A stretch of 64,000 nucleotides of DNA from Yeosuana sp043876835 (lineage in GTDB: Bacteria; Bacteroidota; Bacteroidia; Flavobacteriales; Flavobacteriaceae). Every line of letters starts with the position of its first letter. Within the stretch, counting starts at the first letter, position 1. The stretch spans positions 513,929 through 577,928 of the forward strand of contig NZ_JBAWJZ010000001.1 in the NCBI RefSeq assembly GCF_043876835.1. Reading direction: 5' to 3'. Of the stretch, positions 7,998 through 15,942 are shown in pieces. A program made the position numbers and the translations under genes. The notes below the pieces were generated by a model. The model was not told the origin of the DNA, made no database searches, and saw only the letters and a program-made list of their open reading frames with translations.

Positions 7998-10046
7998 TTA
8001 TTTAATAGTCTCTGCCTCAGCCTTTAAAAGTAGTTCTGAATCTTCTAAAGCCTTTTGAATAAACTCATTGATTTCAGGATTTCTTTGTAAGCCATTATTC
8101 AACAAAACCCCTAAAGTTATCATAGTTGCAATTCGAGTTCCAACTTTTTTAGCGGCTGTAGCAAATAATGGACTTAGTTCATCATAACTTACATTTTTCG
8201 CCAATTCTTGAATTTCGGCTTTTGCCTTTATCTGTTTGGCTTCTGGTAAATTAGTGTATTTTTTTCCTAACTGCTGAATAATATCAATGGCTTTTCTTTG
8301 TGGCTGATTTTGTTGGCCTTGATTTATTTTCTCAGAAGGTTTACTTATCTCCTGAACAGCTTCTTGTTTAGCCCATGTATCTCTTAACCCAACAATTTTA
8401 TTGAAAACTAAATGGTTTGAAGTTGTGTCTTTATCAACGCTAAAATAGCCTAAACGTTGAAACTGAAACCTATCTCCTATTTTAGCATCCAGTAAGCTAG
8501 GCTCCACAAAAGCATCAACAATTTTTAAAGAATTAGGATTGATAAATTCTAAAAAGTCTATATCCTGATGGCTGTCTGGAGCTTCATCCATAAATAAACG
8601 ATCATACTCTCTAACTTCAGCTTTTACAGCATGTTTTATAGACACCCAATGTAGCGTTCCTTTAAGTTTGCGCAAACTTGCTTCAGTTCCTGTTCCACTC
8701 AAACTGTCTGCATCATAAGTACAATGTATTTCTGAAATATTACCGTTAGTGTCTTTTACAACTCTTTCCCCTTTTATGATGTAAGCATTTTTAAGACGTA
8801 CTTCTTTTCCTAAAGACAATCTAAAATACTTGCTATTCGCTTCTTCTTTAAAATCATCTCTTTCTATAAAAAGTTCTTTTGAAAAAGGTACTTTTCTAAA
8901 CCCTGCATTCTCATCTTCCTGATTATTTTCTGCTTCCAACCACTCCTCTTTTCCTTCAGGATAATTTGTGATTACAAGTTTTACCGGATCTAAAACAGCC
9001 ATAACTCGTGGAGCAGTTTTATTTAAATCCTCACGAATACAGAATTCTAAAAGCGATACATCAATAACGTTATCCCTTTTTGCTACTCCAACAGTTTCTA
9101 CAAATTTTCTTATGGCTGCAGGTGTATAACCTCTTCTTCGTAAACCAGAAATTGTGGGCATTCTTGGATCATCCCACCCTTTTACGATACCTTCTTCAAC
9201 TAATTGCAGAAGTTTACGTTTACTCATAATGGTATAACTAAGATTTAGACGTGCAAATTCACGTTGCTTAGGTAACATAGGGTAATCGTTTTTACTGTAG
9301 TTGTAAACTTGGTTTTTAAACCAATTATAAAGCTCTCTATGAGGTTTAAATTCTAATGAACATAGTGAGTGTGATATTTGTTCTATGTAATCGCTTTCTC
9401 CATGTGTCCAATCGTACATAGGGTAAATACACCATGCATCCCCCGTTCTGTGGTGATGCTTTTTTAAAATACGGTACATGATTGGGTCGCGCATTAACAT
9501 ATTAGGATGCTTCATGTCTATTTTAGCCCTAAGAATGTGTGCACCTTCTTCAAATTCGCCATTTTTCATACGGTTGAACAAGTCAAGGTTTTCTTCAACG
9601 CTTCTGTTTCTAAATGGACTGTCAACACCTGGTTGCGTTGGCGTTCCTTTTTGTTCCGCCATTGCTTCTGAAGACTGAGAATCCACATAGGCTTTTCCTT
9701 CTTTAATAAATTGAATGCTCCAATCGTAAAGTTGCTGAAAATAATCTGAAGAATACAGTTCTTTGTCCCATTTATAACCCAACCAAGCTATGTCTTCCTT
9801 TATGGCATCAACATATTCTTGTTCTTCTTTAGCGGGATTGGTATCATCAAAACGCAGGTTAACCGGAGCATTATATTTTTCTCCCAATCCAAAACTAATA
9901 CCAATGGCTTTGGTATGACCTATATGTAAATACCCATTTGGTTCTGGTGGAAAACGAAAACGTAGGTTGTTTTTATCGATTCCATTAGCCAAATCCTCTT
10001 CAATAATTTGCTCTATAAAATTGAGCGATTTTTTTTCTTCAGACAT
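7998..10046 (-). CDS. glnS: Glutaminyl-tRNA synthetase with a C-terminal appendix (YqeY/GatB-like?)
   Basis: 682 residues from the ATG at 10046; an in-frame ATG at 10097 would add a stretch with no GlnRS character and overlap the promoter. HIGH is at residues 41-44 and the KMSKS-loop equivalent (IMSKRKL) near 273. The two anticodon-binding beta barrels run to about residue 570. A Gln-rich linker then leads to about 90 helical residues ending MITLGVLLNNGLQRNPEINEF. Some bacterial GlnRS enzymes carry a C-terminal YqeY/GatB-type domain that aids tRNA binding, and this appendix looks like a short version, though that assignment is tentative. The enzyme charges tRNA-Gln directly. Confidence 0.93.
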   Translation of the reverse strand: MSEEKKSLNFIEQIIEEDLANGIDKNNLRFRFPPEPNGYLHIGHTKAIGISFGLGEKYNAPVNLRFDDTNPAKEEQEYVDAIKEDIAWLGYKWDKELYSSDYFQQLYDWSIQFIKEGKAYVDSQSSEAMAEQKGTPTQPGVDSPFRNRSVEENLDLFNRMKNGEFEEGAHILRAKIDMKHPNMLMRDPIMYRILKKHHHRTGDAWCIYPMYDWTHGESDYIEQISHSLCSLEFKPHRELYNWFKNQVYNYSKNDYPMLPKQREFARLNLSYTIMSKRKLLQLVEEGIVKGWDDPRMPTISGLRRRGYTPAAIRKFVETVGVAKRDNVIDVSLLEFCIREDLNKTAPRVMAVLDPVKLVITNYPEGKEEWLEAENNQEDENAGFRKVPFSKELFIERDDFKEEANSKYFRLSLGKEVRLKNAYIIKGERVVKDTNGNISEIHCTYDADSLSGTGTEASLRKLKGTLHWVSIKHAVKAEVREYDRLFMDEAPDSHQDIDFLEFINPNSLKIVDAFVEPSLLDAKIGDRFQFQRLGYFSVDKDTTSNHLVFNKIVGLRDTWAKQEAVQEISKPSEKINQGQQNQPQRKAIDIIQQLGKKYTNLPEAKQIKAKAEIQELAKNVSYDELSPLFATAAKKVGTRIATMITLGVLLNNGLQRNPEINEFIQKALEDSELLLKAEAETIK

Positions 10047-10094
10047 AAAAAAACAGCTATTCGCTAGTTGAGATTTAAAAGCAATAATATTAAT

Positions 10095-10125
10095 CAAAAA
10101 TATTGTGCAAAATTAGGTAATTTTG
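10095..10125. promoter_or_regulatory. Divergent, palindromic glnS/folB promoter boxes
   Basis: The palindrome CAAAATTAGGTAATTTTG at 10108-10125 holds two TAnnTTTG -7 boxes back to back. One (10118-10125, plus) points to folB at 10146, the other (10108-10115, minus) to glnS at 10046. A second minus-strand box, TATTTTTG, lies at 10095-10102. Spacing suits both genes. No experimental start site is known. Confidence 0.5.
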
Positions 10126-10145
10126 ATGACTTAAAATACCATAAT

Positions 10146-10514
<369 letters not shown>

Positions 10515-10537
10515 TAAGAAAAACTCTAATTTTTTTT

Positions 10538-10545
10538 TACATTTG
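10538..10545 (+). promoter_or_regulatory. tRNA-Cys -7 promoter box
   Basis: TACATTTG is an exact TAnnTTTG match ending 12 bases before the tRNA 5' end, a distance suited to direct transcription of the tRNA. Confidence 0.5.
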
Positions 10546-10557
10546 CACTCTCGTAAT

Positions 10558-10628
10558 GGCGTTGTGGCCGAGTGGCTAGGCAGAGGTCTGCAAAACCTTC
10601 TACAGCGGTTCGAATCCGCTCGACGCCT
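10558..10628 (+). tRNA. tRNA-Cys (GCA)
   Basis: 71 nt. Acceptor GGCGTTG pairs with CGACGCC (one G-T pair). The anticodon loop reads TCTGCAAAA with anticodon GCA, the T arm carries GGTTCGAATCC, and the discriminator base is T, the identity element expected for tRNA-Cys. The 3' CCA is not encoded. Confidence 0.97.
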
Positions 10629-10631
10629 CAA

Positions 10632-10663
10632 AAAAAACCTTCAGTTTTAAGCTGAAGGTTTTT
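10632..10663. terminator. Bidirectional terminator for tRNA-Cys and the LysE gene
   Basis: Arms AACCTTCAG (10636-10644) and CTGAAGGTT (10652-10660) are extended by A-tract/T-tract pairing on both sides. The LysE stop codon (10647-10649) sits inside the loop, so that gene is terminated within its own last codons. Confidence 0.85.
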
Positions 10664-11342
10664 CTTTTATAATGTTTATTTGTTCAAATTTTTCTTTTAT
10701 CATTTTCTTTTCCTTAGGAAAAAATCCTTGAACAAGCAGTAAAACACCAAATCCAAGTATAACTAATGCAATAATTTTTTTTGTTTTAAAAATACGTTTA
10801 GGTGTTAATCTACTTCTCAATTTTTTGGCGATTACTATTTTAACCAAATCAACTAAAAAATAGACGATTAAAATAGTGCTTAAAAACACAACTACTCCGT
10901 CTTTTGTTTTTGTTAAACTGTTGCCAAGCACAATAAAAGCAACCCAACCCAATAAAACCCCAATATTAATAAAGTTTAATAAAAACCCTTTTAAAAAAAG
11001 TTTTCCATAGCCTTTTCTTATTTCAACTTTATGGTACTCTTTTACAATTTCTCTAAAAGACTTAGACGTTTTTATAAATGAAATTATACCATATACTACC
11101 AATAAAACACCTCCAAAAACTAAAAAATTTGGATCGTCTTTAATTTTTTCTAAAAGTTTACTGGTACTAAAAAAAGCTACAAGAATAAAAAAAATGTCGG
11201 CCAACATAACACCGCAATCAAATATTAAAGCGCTTTTAAATCCTTTAGTGGCACTGGTTTCAAGAAGCACAAAAAACACAGGTCCTATGGTAAATGCTAA
11301 AATTACACCAAAAGGAATTGCCGCTAAAATGTCGTCGAACAT
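10647..11342 (-). CDS. LysE/RhtB-type exporter
   Basis: 231 residues, about six hydrophobic helices. The N-terminus has the LysE translocator signature FGVILAFTIGPVFFVLLETS followed by KGFKSALIFDCGVMLADIFFI. Family members export amino acids or small metabolites across the inner membrane. A longer C-terminal Lys-rich tail (KEKKMIKEKFEQ) extends past the last helix. The substrate is unknown and neighbours do not help. Terminated by the hairpin shared with tRNA-Cys. Confidence 0.8.
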   Translation of the reverse strand: MFDDILAAIPFGVILAFTIGPVFFVLLETSATKGFKSALIFDCGVMLADIFFILVAFFSTSKLLEKIKDDPNFLVFGGVLLVVYGIISFIKTSKSFREIVKEYHKVEIRKGYGKLFLKGFLLNFINIGVLLGWVAFIVLGNSLTKTKDGVVVFLSTILIVYFLVDLVKIVIAKKLRSRLTPKRIFKTKKIIALVILGFGVLLLVQGFFPKEKKMIKEKFEQINIIKEKPSA

Positions 11343-11493
11343 AACTATTATGAGAGTTTACACAAAGTAAAGAAAAAAGGCGTGTTATACCAAAAGACAT
11401 TTGTAATGAATGATTTGCTATTGTATATCTCTGTTTTCATTATTGCCCCATTCACATAAGTTAGGACAACCATTTATTAACTCAAAATTTCAA

Positions 11494-11580
11494 AAAAAAC
11501 TTTCATTTAATTTACCCTGTTAAATTGTTGTTCCTTAAGCAAAACAAGATTATTAATAGTAAATTAAACGAAAGTTTTTT
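11494..11580. repeat. 22-bp inverted repeat at the 3' end of the glucan locus (extended terminator?)
   Basis: Arms at 11494-11515 and 11559-11580 are complementary over 22 bases with one mismatch and a 43-base loop. The right arm touches the GH3 stop codon (11582-11584). In the GH3 direction the structure ends in at least six U residues, so it can act as a very long intrinsic terminator. The 239-bp gap 11343-11581 otherwise holds only the LysE upstream region. Confidence 0.6.
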
Positions 11581-11581
11581 A

Positions 11582-13876
11582 TCATTCTACATTAAAACTT
11601 GAATCTAAATCTGTTTTAGAACTGCCGCCAACATATATTTTAAATTCACCTGGTTCAAGTTTGAAAACACCGTCATTATCGTAGAATCCTAACTCCTTCT
11701 TAGTTAAATTAAAAGTGATTGTTTTCCCTTGATTTGGTTCTAATTCAACCAATTGAAATCCTTTCAACTCTTTAACCGGCCTTGTAATACTTGCAAATAG
11801 GTCTTGAATATAAAGTTGGATCACTTCTTTACCAGATAATTTACCAGTATTTTTTAAATCCACTGAAACTTTAAAAACGTCGTTAGAAATCTTATTAACA
11901 GTCAAATTGGAATAAGAAAATGAGGTATAACTTAAACCATGTCCAAATGGATATAAAGGATCATTGCTTTCGTCTATATAATGTGACCAAAATACTTCGT
12001 TTGGAGCAGGAAGAGTAGGTCTTCCAGTATTTTTATGGTTGTAGTAAATAGGCACTTGCCCTACACTTCTAGGAAACGACATTGGTAACTTTCCGCTAGG
12101 ATTATAATCACCATACAAAACCTGTGCAATTGCATTTCCACTTTGAGTTCCTAACTGCCACGCCTCTACAATAGCTGGAATATGCTCGTCTGCCCACGGA
12201 ATAGTAAGTGGGCGACCATTATTTAATACCAAAACAATGTTTTTATTAACCTTATAAACAGCCTCTAAAAGTTCTTGTTGAACACCAGGTAAATTTAAAT
12301 CTGTCCTACTTCTTGCTTCTCCAGTTTGAAATCCATGTTCACCCAAAACCATAACTACAACATCAGCTTTTTTAGCGGTTTCAATAGCTTTTGCGAACTC
12401 ACTTTTATCTTTTGTATTAATGTTTAGTTCTTTAGAAAACTCAGCTTTTCCAATGGTTAAATCAGCTCCTTTTACATAATTCAATATATTGCCAGTATAG
12501 CTTTGCATCCCTTCAAGAACTGAAATAGCAGAATTGTCTTCTGCTGCGATTCTCCAACTGCCTAAAGGGCTGGTTTTGTCTGAAGCCAAAGCTCCTATTA
12601 AAGCAATTTTTTGCCCTTCTTTTTTTAGAGGAAGTAATTGATTTTCATTTTTAAGAAGTACAATAGATTTTTTTGCAACATCTAAAACAGCTTCTTTAAT
12701 TTCTTTGCTTTCTGTAACCTCTGCTTCTCTTGCTTCATTACAATATTTATAAGGATCGTCAAATAATCCAAGCTCAAACTTTACTCTTAATATTCGTTTT
12801 ACAGCATCATCAATTAAAGATTCGTCAACAACTCCTTCTCTTACTAAATTAGCTAGTTCATCTACATATACATATGACTCCATGTCCATATCTGAACCTG
12901 CAATAACCGCTAATTTAGCAGCTTGTTTTTTGTTTTCTGCAAATTTATGATTGATCATTTCATTTATTGAACCCCAATCTGAAACCACAAAGCCTTTAAA
13001 ACCCCAATTACCTTTTAAAATATCTCTTTGTAAAAAAACATTTCCGGTTGCTGGAATCCCATTTAATTCATTAAATGAATTCATAAATGTTTTTACATCT
13101 GCATTAGCTGCAGCTTCAAAAGGCGGAAAAATAATATTATAAAGCGTTGAAGTACCAACATCAACTGTATTATAATCTCTACCTGCTTCGGCAAAACCAT
13201 AACCTCCCCAATGTTTAGCGCAAGCAGCAATTGTTTCTGAAGATGATAAATCGTCTCCTTGAAATCCTTGAACTCTAGCTTCAGCTATTTTCGAACCTAA
13301 ATAGGGATCTTCTCCTGAACCTTCCATAACACGTCCCCACCTAGCATCTCTTGAAATATCAACCATAGGCGCAAATGTCCAGTTAATACCTGCGGCAGAA
13401 GATTCCTTTGCTGCTACTTGAGCTGATTTTTTAATGGCTTCTAAATCCCAACTTGCTGCTTCTGCCAATGGTATTGGACTAAGTGTTTTGTAACCATGAA
13501 TCACATCAAAACCTATTATTAATGGAATGCCAAGTCTAGTTTCTTCAACAGCTATTTTTTGAACTGCTTTAACTTCTTTAACGCCTCTTACATTAAGCAT
13601 AGAACCTACATATCCCTTTCTTAAATGGTCATATTTCATAGCCGCATCTCCATCAGCAGGTTTTGGACCAGTTACATCCCAAAATCCATTGTATTGATTC
13701 ATTTGACCAATTTTTTCTTCTAAAGTCATTTTTAAAAGTAAATCAGTAATCTTTTTTTCAATCGAATCTTGTGAATCGATTGTGCCAACATTTACGTTAT
13801 TTTCTGCTTGTTCTTTACAAGAAACATTTAAAAACAGTAAAGTTATAAGTAAAATAAATAGTTTGCTTGTTTTCAT
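11582..13876 (-). CDS. bglX: GH3 beta-glucosidase lipoprotein
   Basis: 764 residues. A lipoprotein signal peptide ends at LLFLNVSC (Cys 20). The GH3 N-terminal barrel follows (about 35-370) with DVIHG, KHWGGYG and the nucleophile segment VVSDWGS (Asp about 299). Next come the GH3 C-terminal domain (about 395-620) and a fibronectin-III-like domain with VDLKNTGKLSGKEVIQLY. The family releases terminal glucose from beta-linked gluco-oligosaccharides; with the adjacent GH16 this suggests finishing digestion of beta-1,3-glucan. Its ATG overlaps the GH16 stop by four bases, so the two are translationally coupled. It ends the PUL transcript. Confidence 0.93.
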   Translation of the reverse strand: MKTSKLFILLITLLFLNVSCKEQAENNVNVGTIDSQDSIEKKITDLLLKMTLEEKIGQMNQYNGFWDVTGPKPADGDAAMKYDHLRKGYVGSMLNVRGVKEVKAVQKIAVEETRLGIPLIIGFDVIHGYKTLSPIPLAEAASWDLEAIKKSAQVAAKESSAAGINWTFAPMVDISRDARWGRVMEGSGEDPYLGSKIAEARVQGFQGDDLSSSETIAACAKHWGGYGFAEAGRDYNTVDVGTSTLYNIIFPPFEAAANADVKTFMNSFNELNGIPATGNVFLQRDILKGNWGFKGFVVSDWGSINEMINHKFAENKKQAAKLAVIAGSDMDMESYVYVDELANLVREGVVDESLIDDAVKRILRVKFELGLFDDPYKYCNEAREAEVTESKEIKEAVLDVAKKSIVLLKNENQLLPLKKEGQKIALIGALASDKTSPLGSWRIAAEDNSAISVLEGMQSYTGNILNYVKGADLTIGKAEFSKELNINTKDKSEFAKAIETAKKADVVVMVLGEHGFQTGEARSRTDLNLPGVQQELLEAVYKVNKNIVLVLNNGRPLTIPWADEHIPAIVEAWQLGTQSGNAIAQVLYGDYNPSGKLPMSFPRSVGQVPIYYNHKNTGRPTLPAPNEVFWSHYIDESNDPLYPFGHGLSYTSFSYSNLTVNKISNDVFKVSVDLKNTGKLSGKEVIQLYIQDLFASITRPVKELKGFQLVELEPNQGKTITFNLTKKELGFYDNDGVFKLEPGEFKIYVGGSSKTDLDSSFNVE

Positions 13877-14979
13877 AATTTTTGAAATACTCTTATATAA
13901 TCAATTTCCATTACAGACTCTGTGAAATTTGGGTCGATAGTAAACCAACTTCCTCCCATAGCAACATTTAAAATAAAGAACTGAGGTTTATTAAAAGGCC
14001 ATGTACTACTGTTTTTAACTGCTGGATTATAGCTATACAAGTAGGTATCATCTATTAAAAATTTAAGTTCAGTTTCTGTCCATTCTAAAGTATATACATG
14101 AAATTCTGTTGAATAATCATTAATTGTGGTTTCCCCTACTTTAACGTTGGCACAACCTCCAGAACAAGAAGGCTTATGTGTGGCACTAGAAATAATTCCA
14201 GGATTATAACCCCAATGTTCCATAATATCAATTTCTCCACATGAAGGCCAACCCACTTCACTAATATTAGCACCTAACGTCCAAATTGCTGGCCATGTAC
14301 CCGAACCAGAAGGTAATTTTGCTCTTACTTCTACACGACCATAAGTAAAATCGTATTTGCCTTTTGTTAATAGTCTTGCAGATGTATATTCAAATCCCTC
14401 ATAATTTTCCTTTTTTGCAATTATTTTCAAAACACCATTTTCAACCTTAACATTATCTGTTCTATTGGTGTAATATTCTTTTTCACCATTTCCCCATCCA
14501 CAATTACTAGGACATCCATTTCCTATATCGTAACCCCATTTTGAACTATCTGGGGCTCCATCTGTATTAAATTCATCAGACCAAACTAATTGAGGGGTTT
14601 TTGGTACAACATACACTGATATCTTTTGAAAACCACTAATCATATTACCTGTACTTGAATAGGCAAAGACAGAAACCAAATATTCATTGACTCCTTCGTA
14701 TGTGCAAGTGTACTGAAATTCTCCACTTGTATTTTTTACTTCAGCTTCGTTACCAACTTTAAAGCCATAAGAGGTAGCATCTGTTGCACTAGCAGTACAA
14801 CTTATTTTACCAGTTCCATCTCCATTAAGATTATTAGCATCAGCTCCTGAGACTACAATGTTAAGAGTTAAATTTTTAGGTATTATTTGTTGTGGTTCTT
14901 GTATAGAATCTCCTCCAGCAGAACATGATAAAAAAACTACAAAGCTTATTTGTAATAAATAATATATATTTTTAAACAT
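13873..14979 (-). CDS. GH16 endo-beta-1,3-glucanase (laminarinase-type) lipoprotein
   Basis: 368 residues. The lipobox is VFLSC. Residues about 35-125 form a PKD/Ig-like module with GADANNLNGDGTG; about 130-368 are a GH16 jelly roll. The catalytic motif is GEIDIMEHWG near residues 246-255 (ExDxxE, nucleophile and acid/base Glu), with LVWSDEF at the domain start and the laminarinase-like FFILNVAMGG near the end. Family laminarinases cut internal beta-1,3-glucosidic bonds. The start is the ATG at 14979; an out-of-frame ATG lies 11 bases upstream in a tandem repeat. Probably anchored on the cell surface beside SusC/D. Confidence 0.92.
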   Translation of the reverse strand: MFKNIYYLLQISFVVFLSCSAGGDSIQEPQQIIPKNLTLNIVVSGADANNLNGDGTGKISCTASATDATSYGFKVGNEAEVKNTSGEFQYTCTYEGVNEYLVSVFAYSSTGNMISGFQKISVYVVPKTPQLVWSDEFNTDGAPDSSKWGYDIGNGCPSNCGWGNGEKEYYTNRTDNVKVENGVLKIIAKKENYEGFEYTSARLLTKGKYDFTYGRVEVRAKLPSGSGTWPAIWTLGANISEVGWPSCGEIDIMEHWGYNPGIISSATHKPSCSGGCANVKVGETTINDYSTEFHVYTLEWTETELKFLIDDTYLYSYNPAVKNSSTWPFNKPQFFILNVAMGGSWFTIDPNFTESVMEIDYIRVFQKL

Positions 14980-15000
14980 TTTTTAAACATTTTTTAAATT
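14969..15000. repeat. 11-bp tandem repeat over the GH16 start codon
   Basis: TTTTTAAACAT occurs at 14969-14979 and 14980-14990, followed by a partial third copy. On the minus strand each full copy begins with ATG, so the true GH16 ATG (14979) is preceded by an out-of-frame ATG (14990) opening a 14-codon overlapping frame. Confidence 0.8.
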
Positions 15001-15002
15001 AT

Positions 15003-15045
15003 TATGTTAAAATAGGAAGACAAAATGTCTTCCTATTTTAACATA
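15003..15045. promoter_or_regulatory. Perfect 20-bp hairpin inside the PUL operon
   Basis: Positions 15003-15022 and 15026-15045 are exact reverse complements around an AAA loop. It lies between the PKD-like lipoprotein (stop at 15056) and GH16 (start 14979). No long U tract follows in the transcribed minus direction, so a partial terminator or an mRNA-stabilising/processing stem is likelier than a full stop. Confidence 0.8.
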
Positions 15046-15055
15046 AATACAAGCA

Positions 15056-15931
15056 TTATTCGGGCACTAATGTAAACCACCAATTAAATTCATTATTACC
15101 ATCAGTAGTTGTTAATGTCATCTCATTTTCTGAACGGCTAAATATAATATATTGATGATTACCTCCTGCATAATATCCAACGAAAGCCAAACCAGTTAAG
15201 CTAAGAGTTTCAACGCCTCCTGGGGCAGTTAAGATCCATTGAGCTGAGTAATCATTGAAGATATAGTTTTGCACGTCTGCGCCTTCTACAGTTCCTCCAG
15301 AACCTCCCAATTCGTTAATTAAAGGATCCCTTCCAAAAACAGTTCCATTAGTAACATGAGTGAACGTACCATCAATATTAAATGTATAGCGATCATCATA
15401 CATTCCTACTCCTTCTTTTTCACCAGCCCCTGCAGAATACCATTCAAACGGTGTTGTTCCATTTACTGGTCCTAAACCAAAGTGAGGTTTAGCTTCCGCT
15501 TTTATTCTCCAAACTCTTGAAGAATTAGAGGTAAGCATAGTTAATAAATCTGCTGGAGGAGAATAAAGGGATAATACCTCAACTTCAATAGTTTTAGTAG
15601 TTGAAACACCTCCCGTACCATAAGCAATTACAGTAACAGGATATGTATTAAGCCCTAATACAGTAAAGTCATGAGAAACAGAACCTCCTTTAGCCAGTTT
15701 CGTTACATTTTGAATCACGAAATGAATTGCTGTAACATTATCTGCCGTTGCAGTAAAGTTAACCGAACCAGAACCATCTCCATTTGGGTTAGCAGCATCC
15801 GCACCAACAATATCAACTGAAATTTGTATGTTGGATGGAGCTATAAGCTCCCCTAGTTCAACGTCATCATCTTGACAAGCAAAAACTAATAGCGCTATAA
15901 AAACACCGAGTATATATTTTAAGTTTTTCAT
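15056..15931 (-). CDS. PKD-like surface lipoprotein of the glucan locus
   Basis: 291 residues. The lipobox VFAC is followed by QDDD, which fits the acidic surface-export signal of Bacteroidota lipoproteins. Residues about 30-120 form a PKD/Ig-like module sharing the pattern GADAANPNGDGSG with the GH16 enzyme. The rest is a beta-rich domain starting with SSRVWRIKAEAKPHFGLGP and rich in Trp, Tyr and Gly; no catalytic motif was recognised. In other flavobacterial laminarin loci, proteins in this position are glycan-binding (SusE/F-like), and binding is the best guess. Located 11 bases after the glycan-binding protein gene. Confidence 0.7.
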   Translation of the reverse strand: MKNLKYILGVFIALLVFACQDDDVELGELIAPSNIQISVDIVGADAANPNGDGSGSVNFTATADNVTAIHFVIQNVTKLAKGGSVSHDFTVLGLNTYPVTVIAYGTGGVSTTKTIEVEVLSLYSPPADLLTMLTSNSSRVWRIKAEAKPHFGLGPVNGTTPFEWYSAGAGEKEGVGMYDDRYTFNIDGTFTHVTNGTVFGRDPLINELGGSGGTVEGADVQNYIFNDYSAQWILTAPGGVETLSLTGLAFVGYYAGGNHQYIIFSRSENEMTLTTTDGNNEFNWWFTLVPE

Positions 15932-15942
15932 CTTTGTATTTT

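Noticed and set aside
10068..10145. Longer FolB N-terminus from the ATG at 10068
   Set aside because: The added residues overlap the promoter palindrome and the glnS 5' region and do not resemble FolB; the 10146 start gives the family N-terminus.
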